A stretch of DNA of 64,000 nucleotides from Gnetum montanum (Eukaryota; Streptophyta; Gnetopsida; Gnetales; Gnetaceae). Below the pieces are notes generated by a model. It was not told the origin of the DNA. It searched no databases and was given only the letters and a program-made list of their open reading frames with translations. The DNA lies in assembly GCA_015680685.1 (NCBI GenBank), contig MNCI01007621.1:196084-260083 (forward strand), given 5' to 3'. How positions within the stretch are numbered: position 1 is the first letter of the stretch; the number at the start of each line of letters is the position of its first letter. Made by a program: the position numbers and the translations under genes. Below, piece by piece: positions 1 to 10,860 of this stretch.

Positions 1-1600
1 TACTGTAATTCGATTCCTGCTAAATAAACCAACAGTGAACCATTGCATCATATGATGGCTCATAATCCTACAAGAGTTCGATCTTACAATGATAGATCGT
101 AAAGGCACCAAGAACGTTGTTGTTGATCATTTATCTTGGTTAAAATGGGACAACAAAGAGGATGAATATATGCTTTCTGATTGCTTTCCTGATGAATACC
201 TCTTTGTAGGTGTATTAAATAATCAATTAACCATTGAAATAAATTGGTATAGTAGCATTCTTACCTATCTCCTTACACAAGAAACATGATAATAGTTAGA
301 CGCTAAAAAGAAATAGCGATTTCTTCACCAAGCCAAATATTTCATGGAAATCAATGGATACCTTTATAAGGTATGTCTTGATGGCTTGGTCCGATGGTGT
401 GTTCCTAATGTAGATCAATTACGAGTTCTCCAAGATGCTCATGAAGGTCCTTGTAGGGGTCATTACGCTAGGAGACGAACAACCATTAAAATCTTGCTTG
501 CAAGATATTATTAGCAAACATTGTTTCGGGATGCTCATCATTTTGTCTAATCTTGTGAGCACTACCAATGTGATGGGGGAATGATTGCTAGAATGGAGGG
601 TTTGCAACAATTGATTCAACCTTTAGAACCCTTCGACATATGGGGAATTGCTTTTATGGGGCCTATTACACCAATGTCCAATGGAAAAGCCTACATTGTT
701 GTTGCTGTTGACTATTTCACAAAGTGGGTAGAAGCAATCGCTATTACGAATTGTACATCGTCTACCATTGCATGATTTATTTATCAAATTGTTAATAGGT
801 TTGGTGTGCTTTGTGCACTTATTTCGGATAATGGTACACATTTTAAGGAAGCAACTTTTTGAAAGTTGATGTAACGCTTAGGAGTTGAACACAAACTAAC
901 TACACCATACGACCCTCAAGCGAATGGTTAGGCTGAAGTAACCAATAGGAAGATTACAAAAATACTAACAAGAACCATTAGCAAATATAGGCGAGATTGG
1001 AGCACCAAATTGAATGATGCTCTTTGGGCATACCGCTCCACGTGGAAACTTCCTATAGGCTACTCTCCCTATGAGTTAGTGTACAAAAAACTCCCAATGC
1101 TTCTTATTCAAGTAGAACTCCATACACTATCCATGACATGTGACCTCAACCTTGACCTCAATCTAGCACAAAAAGAATGGTTAATGAACCTTAACCTGCT
1201 AGATGAGAACCGATTAGTCGCTCTGTCATCTAATGAATTGCATAAGACTTTCAATAAATGATGTCATGACTTGAAATTTAGAAAAGTTAAGTACCAACCA
1301 AGAGATAAGGTTCTTTATTGGAACCCCACACATGTGCCACAATGCACTAAATTTCAAATGCTGTGGGAAGGACCTTATATTATTCATGCAACGTTTCCTT
1401 CAGAAGCCATGATGATTTACAAACTTGAGAGCCCAGATAAGAAATTGTTGGTCAACATCCAACAAACCAAACCTTTCCATGAGCCTAGAATAGCTAGTAT
1501 TCATACTACCTCTATTGGTGGGCAATCCTGCTCATTATTTTGGATATCCTCCTTCCAACTCAGTCGTGGGGGAGATGGCCACCAATGCTAACCATTCTAA
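1..1600 (+). pseudogene. Ty3/gypsy pol 3' part (RNase H end and integrase), element A
   Basis: This is the C-terminal part of a retrotransposon polyprotein, entering from beyond the left edge. The end of RNase H is readable near 89-170 (DRKGTKNVVVDHLSWL). The integrase catalytic core follows at 600-775 (FDIWGIAFMGP, then VDYFTKWVEA), then 1010-1260 ([20 protein letters not shown]) and a C-terminal part at 1271-1500 (LLVNIQQTKPFHEPR). Stops and frameshifts separate these blocks, for example around 290, 500-580, 776 and 1260, so no full integrase can be made. The same protein order is seen on the reverse strand of element C at 36.2-37.8 kb. The FDIWG..FMGP block and the tRNA-Asp primer sites of related copies favour the Athila/Tat side of Ty3/gypsy; the exact lineage is an inference. 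Confidence 0.9.
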
Positions 1601-3464
1601 GCCCTCAGCTCTTTTTGTATTTTTGTTTTACACATATTTTTAATTTTACTTATTTTTGTTTTATACCATCGTTCACATTTTTACTATTTCTTTGTTTGAT
1701 TTACTTTCATTCATCATATAATAAGTGCTCATGATGGTGGGTTGGACTATAATAATTTTGATTGCTAATGTTTCGTTTTTGCCTTTGATTTTCAATGTTG
1801 ATACTAAGATATGATTTCTTTTGATAAAACAGGCAATGAGTTCACATCATCGATTCATCCATTTAATTCTATGGATCCCCTTTGTTTGGAAGTGTACTAT
1901 CCCTTTTTTTCTAAGAAAAACTTATTAATGAATTAGTGACTTGATATTCTTCAAACGAAGAAAGGACTCAATGGTTGAAAAGGGTGTGACTTCAAGGGGA
2001 TTTGATGCACTTGTGCTGGCTATTCTCTTGGGTACTTGGATACTTTTCATGAGTCTTCTGCCATTCCACTATTGAACAAATATTAGGAAGTTGAATAAAT
2101 CTAAATAAGCCTTTGCATGGTGTGGCTCTCACGCATAAAAAAAACTAGTGGGAATTCAAAGCACACCCCTTAAACATAATAAAGAAACATGGGCTGCAAA
2201 CATTGGTTATGGCACTAGAAAGACATGTTACCTATGCCTGAAGGTTCCCTCTAACTAAGGCCCTTTCTTGCTTCTTGCTTTCCTATCTTTCTCTCCTTGG
2301 AATGGTGGTGACTCAATGGATGCATTCTTGTTGCTTCATGAGGATGGGTTGGTCAAATGTATTGATGCAAGGTCACTGGATGTGGTTGGTGAGTCCAAAC
2401 TTGGAATAAATTTTATTCAGTCACCTCAAGCACATAATACAAAAGGGACTCTACACAACCTTACTCTTGGGATTCCATTTCCTCCTCTCCTTCCATATTT
2501 CTTTCCATATTCCACCTCGTTACTAATTTTATGATTAGTTTATGTCTTGGTTGACACATTATTAGTCTTCGGTAAACTCTTGTAGGTAAGTTCTTAACCA
2601 TTGTTTTCATATGTCATTCTGAGAGCATATGAATTCTTTGGTTTGTGGGTCTTTCAAGGCATAAAAGGCATGAGCCTACTTTGGGGAGGACCCACTGGCA
2701 TTCCTTTTTGGTGTAATTATTAAGTTATTTCCCTTAAACATTCTTTGCAATCAACCATTTCTTGTTTCATCCCTATCCATGACATCTGTTTTATTGGCTT
2801 CACCATTGTTATTTCCCTCATCTTCATTGTTCCTTCAGTTTTTCCACCTATCGCTACTGGAGGTTCGCTCTTAGTCATGGGGGCCCTGTCACAAATTTTT
2901 CCATTCAATTACCTATCTCATCCCTACACCTTGGGTAGTTATCAGTTAAAAACCTCTAACCTAGTATCTGCCATACCCACAACCCAACCAATGCACTTAT
3001 ATTGAGGCAAGGCCTTAACTGCATTATGGCTTAATTATCCTTGCTAATTCATGACTGTGTTGTGTGTGCAGATGGCAATTACATGAATAATGGACTTGGA
3101 TAGGAGGAAGCACTCGAGTTGGACTAGAGCTGGAGCATTTACGTAAGGAATAAGTTTGGTCATGTCACTATGGATGAACAATGGAATGCACATTTTTGAC
3201 ATTGGTAGCAACATGCCTCATTTTCTTTTCTCTCTTTCTCTTTCTCTTCAAGTTGTCAGATGAGGGTCTGGATGTCATCTATGTACAGTGTTCACCACAA
3301 TGGGCGTGAACACCAATGTTATAATATGTTTGTAGATTCGTTCACCGGGCACTTTGAGTCTATTATTCCCTATTGCTGTTTGTTCTCATTCAGTCAATAA
3401 TCCCATACCTTCCCAATATTTTGTAAGGAACTTGAGGACAAGTTTTCATTCAGTCATGGGGGTA
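1601..3464 (+). mobile_element. Long 3' non-coding region of element A, between pol and LTR
   Basis: About 1.9 kb separates the end of pol from the 3' LTR. It aligns by eye to 45.9-47.8 kb of element E and, in reverse, to 34.3-36.2 kb of element C. Shared landmarks are GTGACTTCAAGGGGA (about 1986), GGTGGTGACTC (about 2303), TTTGGGGAGGACCCA (about 2678) and GTGTGCAGATGGCAAT (about 3064). The motif AGTCRTGGGGG occurs about 1562, at 2873 and at 3452; the last is the polypurine tract next to the LTR. A short open stretch at 2268-2534 has a counterpart in element E, but nucleotide conservation alone could explain it. Confidence 0.75.
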
Positions 3465-4319
3465 TGATGAACTGCGATATCAGGGTCGCGATATCGCATC
3501 CGCGATATCGAGTATGCGATATTGGAGCCTTCCAAGCAATATCGGACATCTGATATTAGGGCCTATCTTGTCTCCTATAAATAAGAGGCAGGCGTACTTG
3601 GTTTGGCAATAGTTAGTAAATTAGTCTTAGTCCCTTACCCAAACTCTTACCTTTTTCCCTTCTCAGATTTAGAATTATTTCTAAGTGCCTGCAGTAGGAG
3701 TCATAAAGCGAACATTTCTTTATTTGAGCATTGTGTACCTGAGCACACCTTATGGCTGAAAATAAAGACAAACTTTGCGATAAACCTTGTAGTATTCAAA
3801 ATTGCTTATTTAATGTTATTTATAGTTATTTAATGCTTTCCTTAGTTAATTAATGTTCTCTCTCTCTCTCTCTCACCTTGTTAACTCTCCTTAGCATGCA
3901 CACTTAGTAAGACCACTTTGAGCATGCGTGGAACACTTGGTAACCCAATAATGATTAGCATTTGGTAATTCCAGTAGTGTTGCACTGGTTCAGGATGTGG
4001 ACGGCAAGTGGGAACGGTTGCTGGTGTTAGAACTGGTTAGAGCATAGTCAATTAGTTAAATGAAATTGGTTACTTAATTAGTTCACTTCTCCCTTTGTAG
4101 CACCAGGACATAAAACATAAAAATATATAAAAATCATATACCTCAAGTTTACTTAACCATACAATCATGCTATACAAGTAAGCTTGGGAAGACAATGATT
4201 GACTAACCCATCTGGGTTCTATAAAGGCGCATGAGCACTTAGTCCTTAGAATTCGACCGGATCGTGCGTGTACACTCGTATTCATATGGTTGAGCGTAGG
4301 GATACCTTGCAGCTCATCA
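3465..4319 (+). mobile_element. 3' LTR of element A (Ty3/gypsy)
   Basis: The 855-bp LTR starts TGATGA directly after the polypurine tract CAGTCATGGGGGTA and ends CTCATCA. U3 has about six GCGATATC-like half or full palindromes at 3473-3560, followed by the TATA box TATAAATA at 3576-3583. A (CT)n run lies near 3857-3875. The paired phrases TTGGTAACCC (about 3940) and TTTGGTAATTCC (about 3961) recur in the other LTRs. No 5' partner is in the window, so the target duplication cannot be checked. Confidence 0.88.
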
Positions 4320-4349
4320 ATGTGCTAACTTTGCCCGTTTGTTGGGTAT

Positions 4350-5350
4350 ATTTAAAGTTCCAACACTATATCCACCATTCTTCTCCCCATCTACACATAA
4401 CACACACATATCATATCCCAAAGGATTTAAAAGAATCAATTTTTTGGGATAATTTTCAAGACCAATAAATTTGAAAATCCTTTGAAGCTTATATTTACAC
4501 TATTCAAGCATGTAAAGGGTATTTGAACCTAAAATAATTGAAATATAGGTACAAAACAAGATATGTTGTTTAAATAGAACTTTATATCTTAGCATTACCA
4601 ACTAGAGTCAGACCCATGACTTAGAGCTTCTAAATTAAGAACCTTACCACTAGGCTAACATCTCATTGTTAATTGAAACATGTAAACACCAAGTTTATAT
4701 TTTCCATAAAAAAATTAAGAAATTTAAGAAGCTAGAAATTGCAACCAAAGAAAATCCATTCTTATTTTCTATACCTACAAAAGAAACTAAAAATTAAGTT
4801 TTCATTATTATTCATTCTTTTAATGTTCAACAATACCAAACCAAAAATTAAGAAGCTAGCAACTCCAAGAAACTAAAATTCAGATAAGCTAATTGAAGTT
4901 CCTTGCAAAGAACCATCGTACAATGAATTAATTATGTGGCATTTTTATTTTGTCCTAGGTGGCATGTGTTTCAACATACCTATTTTTATGTGACTTGCAA
5001 ATTATAGTTTTAATATGACCCAAGTGGCACATTTGGCTTATAGACATACCATGCCCTCTTAGATGGCATGTACCTCAACATACCTAGCTCTTGGAATCAA
5101 ATGTGTGACATGGAAACCATAAGCCACATGCTTTAACCAAATAAGCAATGCCTTACTAATCATAACTACAACTAATAAAGTTGTTTTTCTGAAAGTAAAT
5201 CTAATAAAATTTGTTATAAAACCTACTATTAAATTACCCATAAAAATAATTATTGTAGCACATACATTAATACAATGCTTTGCATTAGCACCATGCCTTA
5301 AAATTTTATTGGCATATATGTTAACATGGTTCATAATGTACCATGCCTAA
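4350..5350. repeat. Dispersed repeat, copy 1 (partner of 9990-10770)
   Basis: This segment aligns by eye in the same orientation with 9990-10770. Shared blocks include CCAACAC...CCAAAGGATT near the left end, GTCCTAGGTGGCATGTGTTT (4953 in this copy) and the stretch around 5130-5340. Copy 1 is longer because a SINE sits at 4517-4671. The minus strand of both copies reads a related hydrophobic peptide (5059-5334 here, with LIVGFITNFIRFTFRKTTLL). No protein family is recognised. It could be the tail of an unidentified transposable element. Confidence 0.7.
4517..4671 (-). mobile_element. tRNA-derived SINE (family 1)
   Basis: On the minus strand the copy begins TAACAATGAGATGTTAGCCT, with an A-box-like TAGCCTAGTGGT. 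It ends with the family tail TTTCAATTATTTTAGGTTC. It is flanked by near-identical 15-bp repeats, ATTCAAGCATGTAAA (4502-4516) and ATTGAAACATGTAAA (4672-4686). The paralogous repeat at about 10125-10139 has one copy of this site (ATTGAAGCATGTAGA) and no SINE. Related copies are at 20991-21129 and 48813-48949. Confidence 0.8.
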
Positions 5351-7341
5351 AATTCTAACTCAAGGATAATGATGTTGATGTTGTAACATTAACATTGACA
5401 TTAGTGTTAGCATTAGTGCTTAGGCTATTGAGGACTTAAATGTTAAACTAAATTCATACACTACCAAAAGAAGTTGTGGTGACTGTAGAGCACACAAAAG
5501 AAGCTAGGAAGGCAAATATTCATGCACTTGTTCTCTTGAACTCTGAAACTGTGCTCTATATCTCAAGAAACTACCCTTGAATTTGTCTGTTAAATCCCTA
5601 TTTATAGCCTTAGGATTTAAAAATTCAATCCTGAAGTCAAGTGAAGCTAACTTAAAGTTTGACATAAAGGACTAGATGATATAAGTTAAAGGAGTGGTGA
5701 TGTTAATGCTAATGCTTATGTCAAGGTCAACACCATATAGGAGATAGAAATTTTTTTTAGTATTCATCAAAATATAATTTGAAGCCTTTAGGTCCCTTTC
5801 TTATTAAAGTTTTATGATGTTTGAATCAACAGGTCCAAGATATTAAAAATAGTTTGATGACTATGAATGAGATAAATATACAATGTGTACATAGACTAAA
5901 TCCACATAGTGTCGTACATCATAAATACATAAACTAACAAGAAAAGAGATAAATAATAGAACCAAGTAACTTTGTTATACTACTTTGTGCTATGTTTTTC
6001 AATGTTACACATTTTTGCCTCTACACATGTATTGAATTAGGATAAACACTTATATAGTAAAAATGGAATAGTCATGTGGTTAGTTATTATTATTCAATAT
6101 ACTTGGTTAAATATATCTAACTTAACATTTATTATAAAACACTATAGACTATTTTGTACACCATCATAGTGTATACCAAAGTTTACAATTTAACTTCATA
6201 CAAACATAAACTAGCATATTAAGTTTGCTAGAACACATCAAATCTTCAATGCCACCCCTCAAGCTTAACAGGGAGTCAATAATAATATTGCTTTACTATC
6301 TCTAACCACATCCATGACTTAAAAAAGATGAAGTCTTAAAAATTACTACATCCTAACTAGACTCCAAAAAATTTACAAAAATTAGAAATTCATAAACACA
6401 GCCAATAGTGTGGAGTAATGCTCTTGAGTGAAATTCCTTGATGAAAATGCATTTCAAAAGTGAGCATCATGAGACCTAATAAGTACCAACATAATTGTTT
6501 AGTAAAGTAGATAGAAATTAAGAAAATATGATGGTGAACAACATTACTTTTCCAAATGAATGTTGCAACGTATTTTTGTCATTATTACATAGTTTCTAAA
6601 ATGTAAGGAAAAAATGACTAGAGATATTTGGGGTAAATATCTCTTGAAAATATATAGCAACATAATTAAATTATAAGCTACAAAAAAGAAATATATGCTA
6701 TCATGGAAAATTAAAATTAATTGAGCTCACTATTAAATGAAAGAGGTTACAAATTGATCTAAATAAGGAATAAAAAATAGAGTTCATTAGTCAACAAAAG
6801 AATCTATATTTATTTTCATTAAGTTATCAAAAATATTAGCTAATGAATCTTGTGTTTCAACAACTAAATCCTTCATCATGGATTCTTCTAGAATCATAGG
6901 AGCACTTGGAGGTGGTAGTGGAGCATCTTGAGGTTGCATTCTTACTTATGATTCAACAGATTTCTTCTAAACTTATGTTATAACTTCATTGAAAATTGTT
7001 AAGAGTGATGATGATAACATAGTGGAACCAAACTGAAGTTCATAACCTTTGTTAGAAGTTGATGATGTATCTAGTGGTACTTTATACGTTAATTGTTAGC
7101 CCTAGATCTGAGGAAGTATTTTGTGCACCATGTGCTTGTAGTCTAGGATGTTCAGTTTAGGTTATTCATTCCCTATGATGCATTCTTACCTCCTTGTCAC
7201 ACTCCAAGGTCTCATGCTTGATTCCAATCTCTTTAGGATGATTATGGCTTCATTCAAATATCCTAGGGCCATTTTGGTATTTGCCTTTGAGTTTCAGCTT
7301 TTCTCATATGTAGAGTGGTGGATTGTGGTTGAAGGAGTAGT
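5351..7341. other. AT-rich intergenic stretch, no recognised gene
   Basis: About 2 kb of AT-rich sequence with no long open frame. On the minus strand at about 6810-7090 a short peptide-like run (PPPSAPMILEESMMKDLVVE) ends at a stop near 6798. It might be the C-terminus of a decayed transposon protein, but no family is recognised. Nothing else could be supported. Confidence 0.4.
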
Positions 7342-8337
7342 GTGTTAACTACCCTGTGTCATTGCACCCCATGCATCAACGTATGGGCATTTACACATCC
7401 CCTACCTAGTCCTAATTAGTCATCTTTGTTGGCAGTGTTACAAAGTTATTTTGCATGGCATCGATGAGCGTCCATTGACACCCAGGCATTGACAAACCCT
7501 CTCTGTTCTCATGTGAAAAGTATAAATACTCGAGATGAGTTCTCCAATAATAAGAAGAAAATACTTAGTCATTTCTTGGAGCTTGTGGCATTGAGATTAT
7601 ATGAAGAGCTCTTTCTCCCTTAGGTAAGTTAATTTTCTTTCTTGTTTGTGTGTGTTTTGAGTCATTGCTTTCATAAGTGTAGCTATATTTTGTCATAGTA
7701 CTACCTTGCTTACGTAGCATAGAACCATATAATTGATGTGGAGTCCAATGTTTGCATAGTGAATAAAGCTTATGGTTTTTCCTCAATTTTTAATCATTGA
7801 TACCTTAAATATTAAAATAGCATAAACATCATATAACACTAAAACTAGAGAAAATATTTATTTAATTTTGGTTTCCATAAGCTGTGATGACTCAACCTTA
7901 CCTAAGGAGGTCACAATTGTATGACATGGTGTTGGACCATCAAGGGTAAGACTAAGAGTCATTTGATTGCATTTTGTATGTGGTGTTGCACCTATCTCTT
8001 AAGGGATTGAGACACATGTAATTATGTGTGAGCACTATCCTTGTCCCCAACTAGGATTTCAATGCATGTGTGTTTATTATCATTTTGTTCTTTATAACTA
8101 TAAAACACATAAAAATCATAAAATATAAAATCATAAATATTTTCTTATTTGTCTTACTATTGTTACATGGATTTGAATTGTATCATATATATCATAATAT
8201 ATTCTATATTTTTTGAATGCAATGACATACATGAGTGTTCTTAGCAATCCACTTAACATCTTCTTTGAAGCTTACAACCTGATGGCATTGTGATAAATGA
8301 TATATCCCTTGGTCCAAAACTAGCATGACCCCTATCA
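7342..8337 (+). mobile_element. Old 5' LTR of a decayed gypsy element
   Basis: The right end is fixed by a decayed tRNA-Asp primer site straight after CCTATCA at 8337. A TATA box TATAAATA lies at 7521-7528 and is followed by a transcribed-looking region. The palindrome cluster of the younger LTRs is not visible here, so this is an older or sister subfamily. The left end (TGTGTTAAC near 7342) is only a guess. Confidence 0.55.
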
Positions 8338-8356
8338 TTGATGCTATTGTTAGGGA
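8338..8356 (+). promoter_or_regulatory. Decayed tRNA-Asp primer binding site
   Basis: TTGATGCTATTGTTAGGGA corresponds position by position to TTGGTGCTATTGCCGGGGA in element B, with C/G-to-T/A type changes. It marks the end of the old LTR on its left. Confidence 0.6.
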
Positions 8357-8463
8357 AGGTGTTGGCAAATTGCCTAGAAATACTTGTACAATCTTTATTT
8401 TAATCTTTATTCAAACCCAGTATGTGTTTCTTATTGTTGTGTCTAGGTTTTGAACACAAGCAA

Positions 8464-8630
8464 GATGGAAAATAATGTTAAGAGCTTGCCAAAGACCTTA
8501 GAAGGAGTACCAAAATGATAAAAGACTTATGTTGTATTCAAACATGTGGATGACCCAACTTTACCATCGATTATCTTGACTTATCATTAGGATAAGTAGG
8601 GGAGGTGGCATGACATTCATGGATGTTTTG
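8464..8630 (+). pseudogene. gag N-terminal remnant of the old gypsy element
   Basis: Starting at the ATG near 8469, broken frames read MENNVKSLPKTLEGVPK and then a block ending GRWHDIHG. The second block parallels the start of gag in elements C, D and F (HPDEY.P.FTF..HQD...RD..GN). Stop codons interrupt it, and LINE-derived sequence follows from about 8640. Confidence 0.55.
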
Positions 8631-8639
8631 CAAAGGAAT

Positions 8640-9930
8640 TAGTTGTAACTATAATTTTAGTCTTATCAATATTAACCTTCATACTAGAATGGTTGCAGTT
8701 TTCTTCAAGGATTTGAAACATATAATTTCATCCTATGGCTTATTTTGTATTCAAAGTCACATCAACTACAAAAAGAAGCATGTTCAAAAACAATCCAGTC
8801 ATTAACACACCATAATTAGAGATATTTTGCATCCATTCCTCTAATTCATCTATAAATATGCAAAAAAAGTAGGTGACAAAATACAACCTTGTTTAACTCC
8901 TACTGAACTATTGATAATTATTCCTTCTCAAGTAAGATTATCTTCAATAAGAATATCAACGGTCTCATAGATTCTTTTAGCAGCAGAAAAGAGATCTTGT
9001 GGAATGTTAATGCTATTCAATCTCTTCCAAAGTTTATCTAGAGTAACAAAATCATAAGCATTGGAGAAATCAACAAAATAAATAAAAGTCATATGATTGG
9101 GGCTTTTTGCCTTCTCCATACAATAATGCAAAGTTATTAGATGGTCTATAGTAGAATGATTCCTTCTGAAGTTTACCTACAATTGAACATGAAGACCTTG
9201 CATTTTTACCCATGAACTAAATTTATTTTTCAAGATGGTGCCAAACAACTTAGTGAAAACTGAATTGATTGCAATCAATTAGTAATTATTAAGATTTTTC
9301 CTATCTTCTTTTTGGAAAAGAAAGACTACTTAACTAAAACACCAATAGCGATCCAATCCATGATAAAGCCCTTTATTAAGAATGCTTCAAGCTTTCTACA
9401 CTAATAGGCCAACACAATTAAGAAGCTCTACATATAATCCATTAACATCAACACCTTTCCCAACAGATAGCCTTTGAATTCCTACAAAAACATCATCAAC
9501 AAATAACTTAAGAATACTAAAGTGATCATGCATAGTAGGGGAGCCTCTTGATTAAAAAGGTTATTAAAAAATTCTGAATTGTTGATAAGGAAAAATCTTG
9601 GCCATTTTTTTGTTTGTCTCAAAAGAAATTCCAAAATTTTTTTAGATTAGATTCAAGCTCATTGATCATTCTTTTCTACTCTTCTTTAATGAACTTCCTT
9701 TTTAAAAATCAAATAAGCTTTCTATAATTCTTCAACATTAAAACATACAAATGTGAAGCTAAACCATTTTTATGAGCTATTAAATAATTAACATCAAACC
9801 AAGGTTTTATGTAAGTAAGCCTCTTCTTAATTTGCACTTAAGCAGTTGTAGAGAAAAGAGCACTAGTCAAATCTAACTCATTTTTATTGTTGACTAACAT
9901 ATTAGCTAGTCATTTTTAAAAGTCTTGGTA
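8640..9930 (-). pseudogene. Decayed LINE reverse transcriptase fragment
   Basis: The minus strand at 8928-9131 reads FIYFVDFSNAYDFVTLDKLW, the motif A region of a non-LTR reverse transcriptase. Just downstream, near 8890, it reads KQGCILSPTFF, the motif B region. More upstream reverse-transcriptase sequence can be followed with many stops to about 9900. The wording of motifs A and B is nearer RTE/I-type LINEs than the L1-type copy at 55.6-59.1 kb. It is AT-rich and clearly dead. Confidence 0.75.
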
Positions 9931-9989
9931 AAGGTCCTCTATAAGATGATAAGTTCTATATTTCTTCTAGTGAATATGATGACTTGAAG

Positions 9990-10770
9990 CAACAGTAGTA
10001 AACTTAAAATGTTTTGGATTCCAACACCATCGGGACCATCCCTCTCCTTGTCAACACACAACATACACATACCTTGATCCAAAGGATTAAAGAAAAACCC
10101 AAAATTCTTTTTTAGAATTTTCACCATTGAAGCATGTAGAGACCAAGTTTATATTTCCCATAAAAAAAATAAGGAAATTATTTAACTAGAAAGTATAAGT
10201 AAATAAAATCCATTCATATTTTTCATACCTATGAAAGAAAACAGAAATTAAGTTTTAATTATTATTCATTCTTTTGGAGTTTGGCAACCCCGAACCAAAA
10301 ATAAAGAGACTAGCAACTCTAAGAAAATAAAATTTGGATAAGCTAGTAATTAAAGGTCCTTTAAAAGAACTATCAAACAAGCTAATTGGAGGCATTTTTA
10401 TTGTGTCCTAGGTGGCATGTGTTTTAACATACCTATTCCTTGTGTGACTTTAGACAATATTTTTACTATGACTTAAGTAGCACATGTGACTTATAGATAT
10501 ACCATGATATGCTGACTACAAGCTACATGCTCTAACTAAGTTAGCAATGCCTCACTTACCAAAACTACAACTAATAAAACTATTTTGCCAAAAGTATATT
10601 CAATAAAACTTGTTGTAAAACCTACTATCAAATCACTCATAAAATTTGTTATTATAGCACACACATCAATCCAATGCTTTTCATTGGCACCATTCCTCAA
10701 AATTTTATTGGCACATAGGTCAATGTAGTTTGTAGTGTACCATGCCCAAAATTTATCACCACACATCAAT
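9990..10770. repeat. Dispersed repeat, copy 2 (empty-site copy)
   Basis: This is the partner of 4350-5350 without the SINE; the pre-insertion site is near 10125-10139. Its minus strand at 10536-10769 reads LIVGFTTSFIEYTFGKIVLL, parallel to copy 1. Short further echoes (ACCATGCCCA...) continue to about 10860. Confidence 0.7.
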
Positions 10771-10860
10771 ATAGCACCACATTAAATTTTACCATTCTTA
10801 TATGTCAACATACTTCAAAATGTACCATGCCCAAGATTTATAAGAAGACACGTCAATATA

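Noticed and set aside
8469-10770. One long element joining the gag start at 8.5 kb with the repeat at 10 kb
   Set aside because: LINE reverse-transcriptase sequence in the other orientation lies between them and no shared family features link the two.
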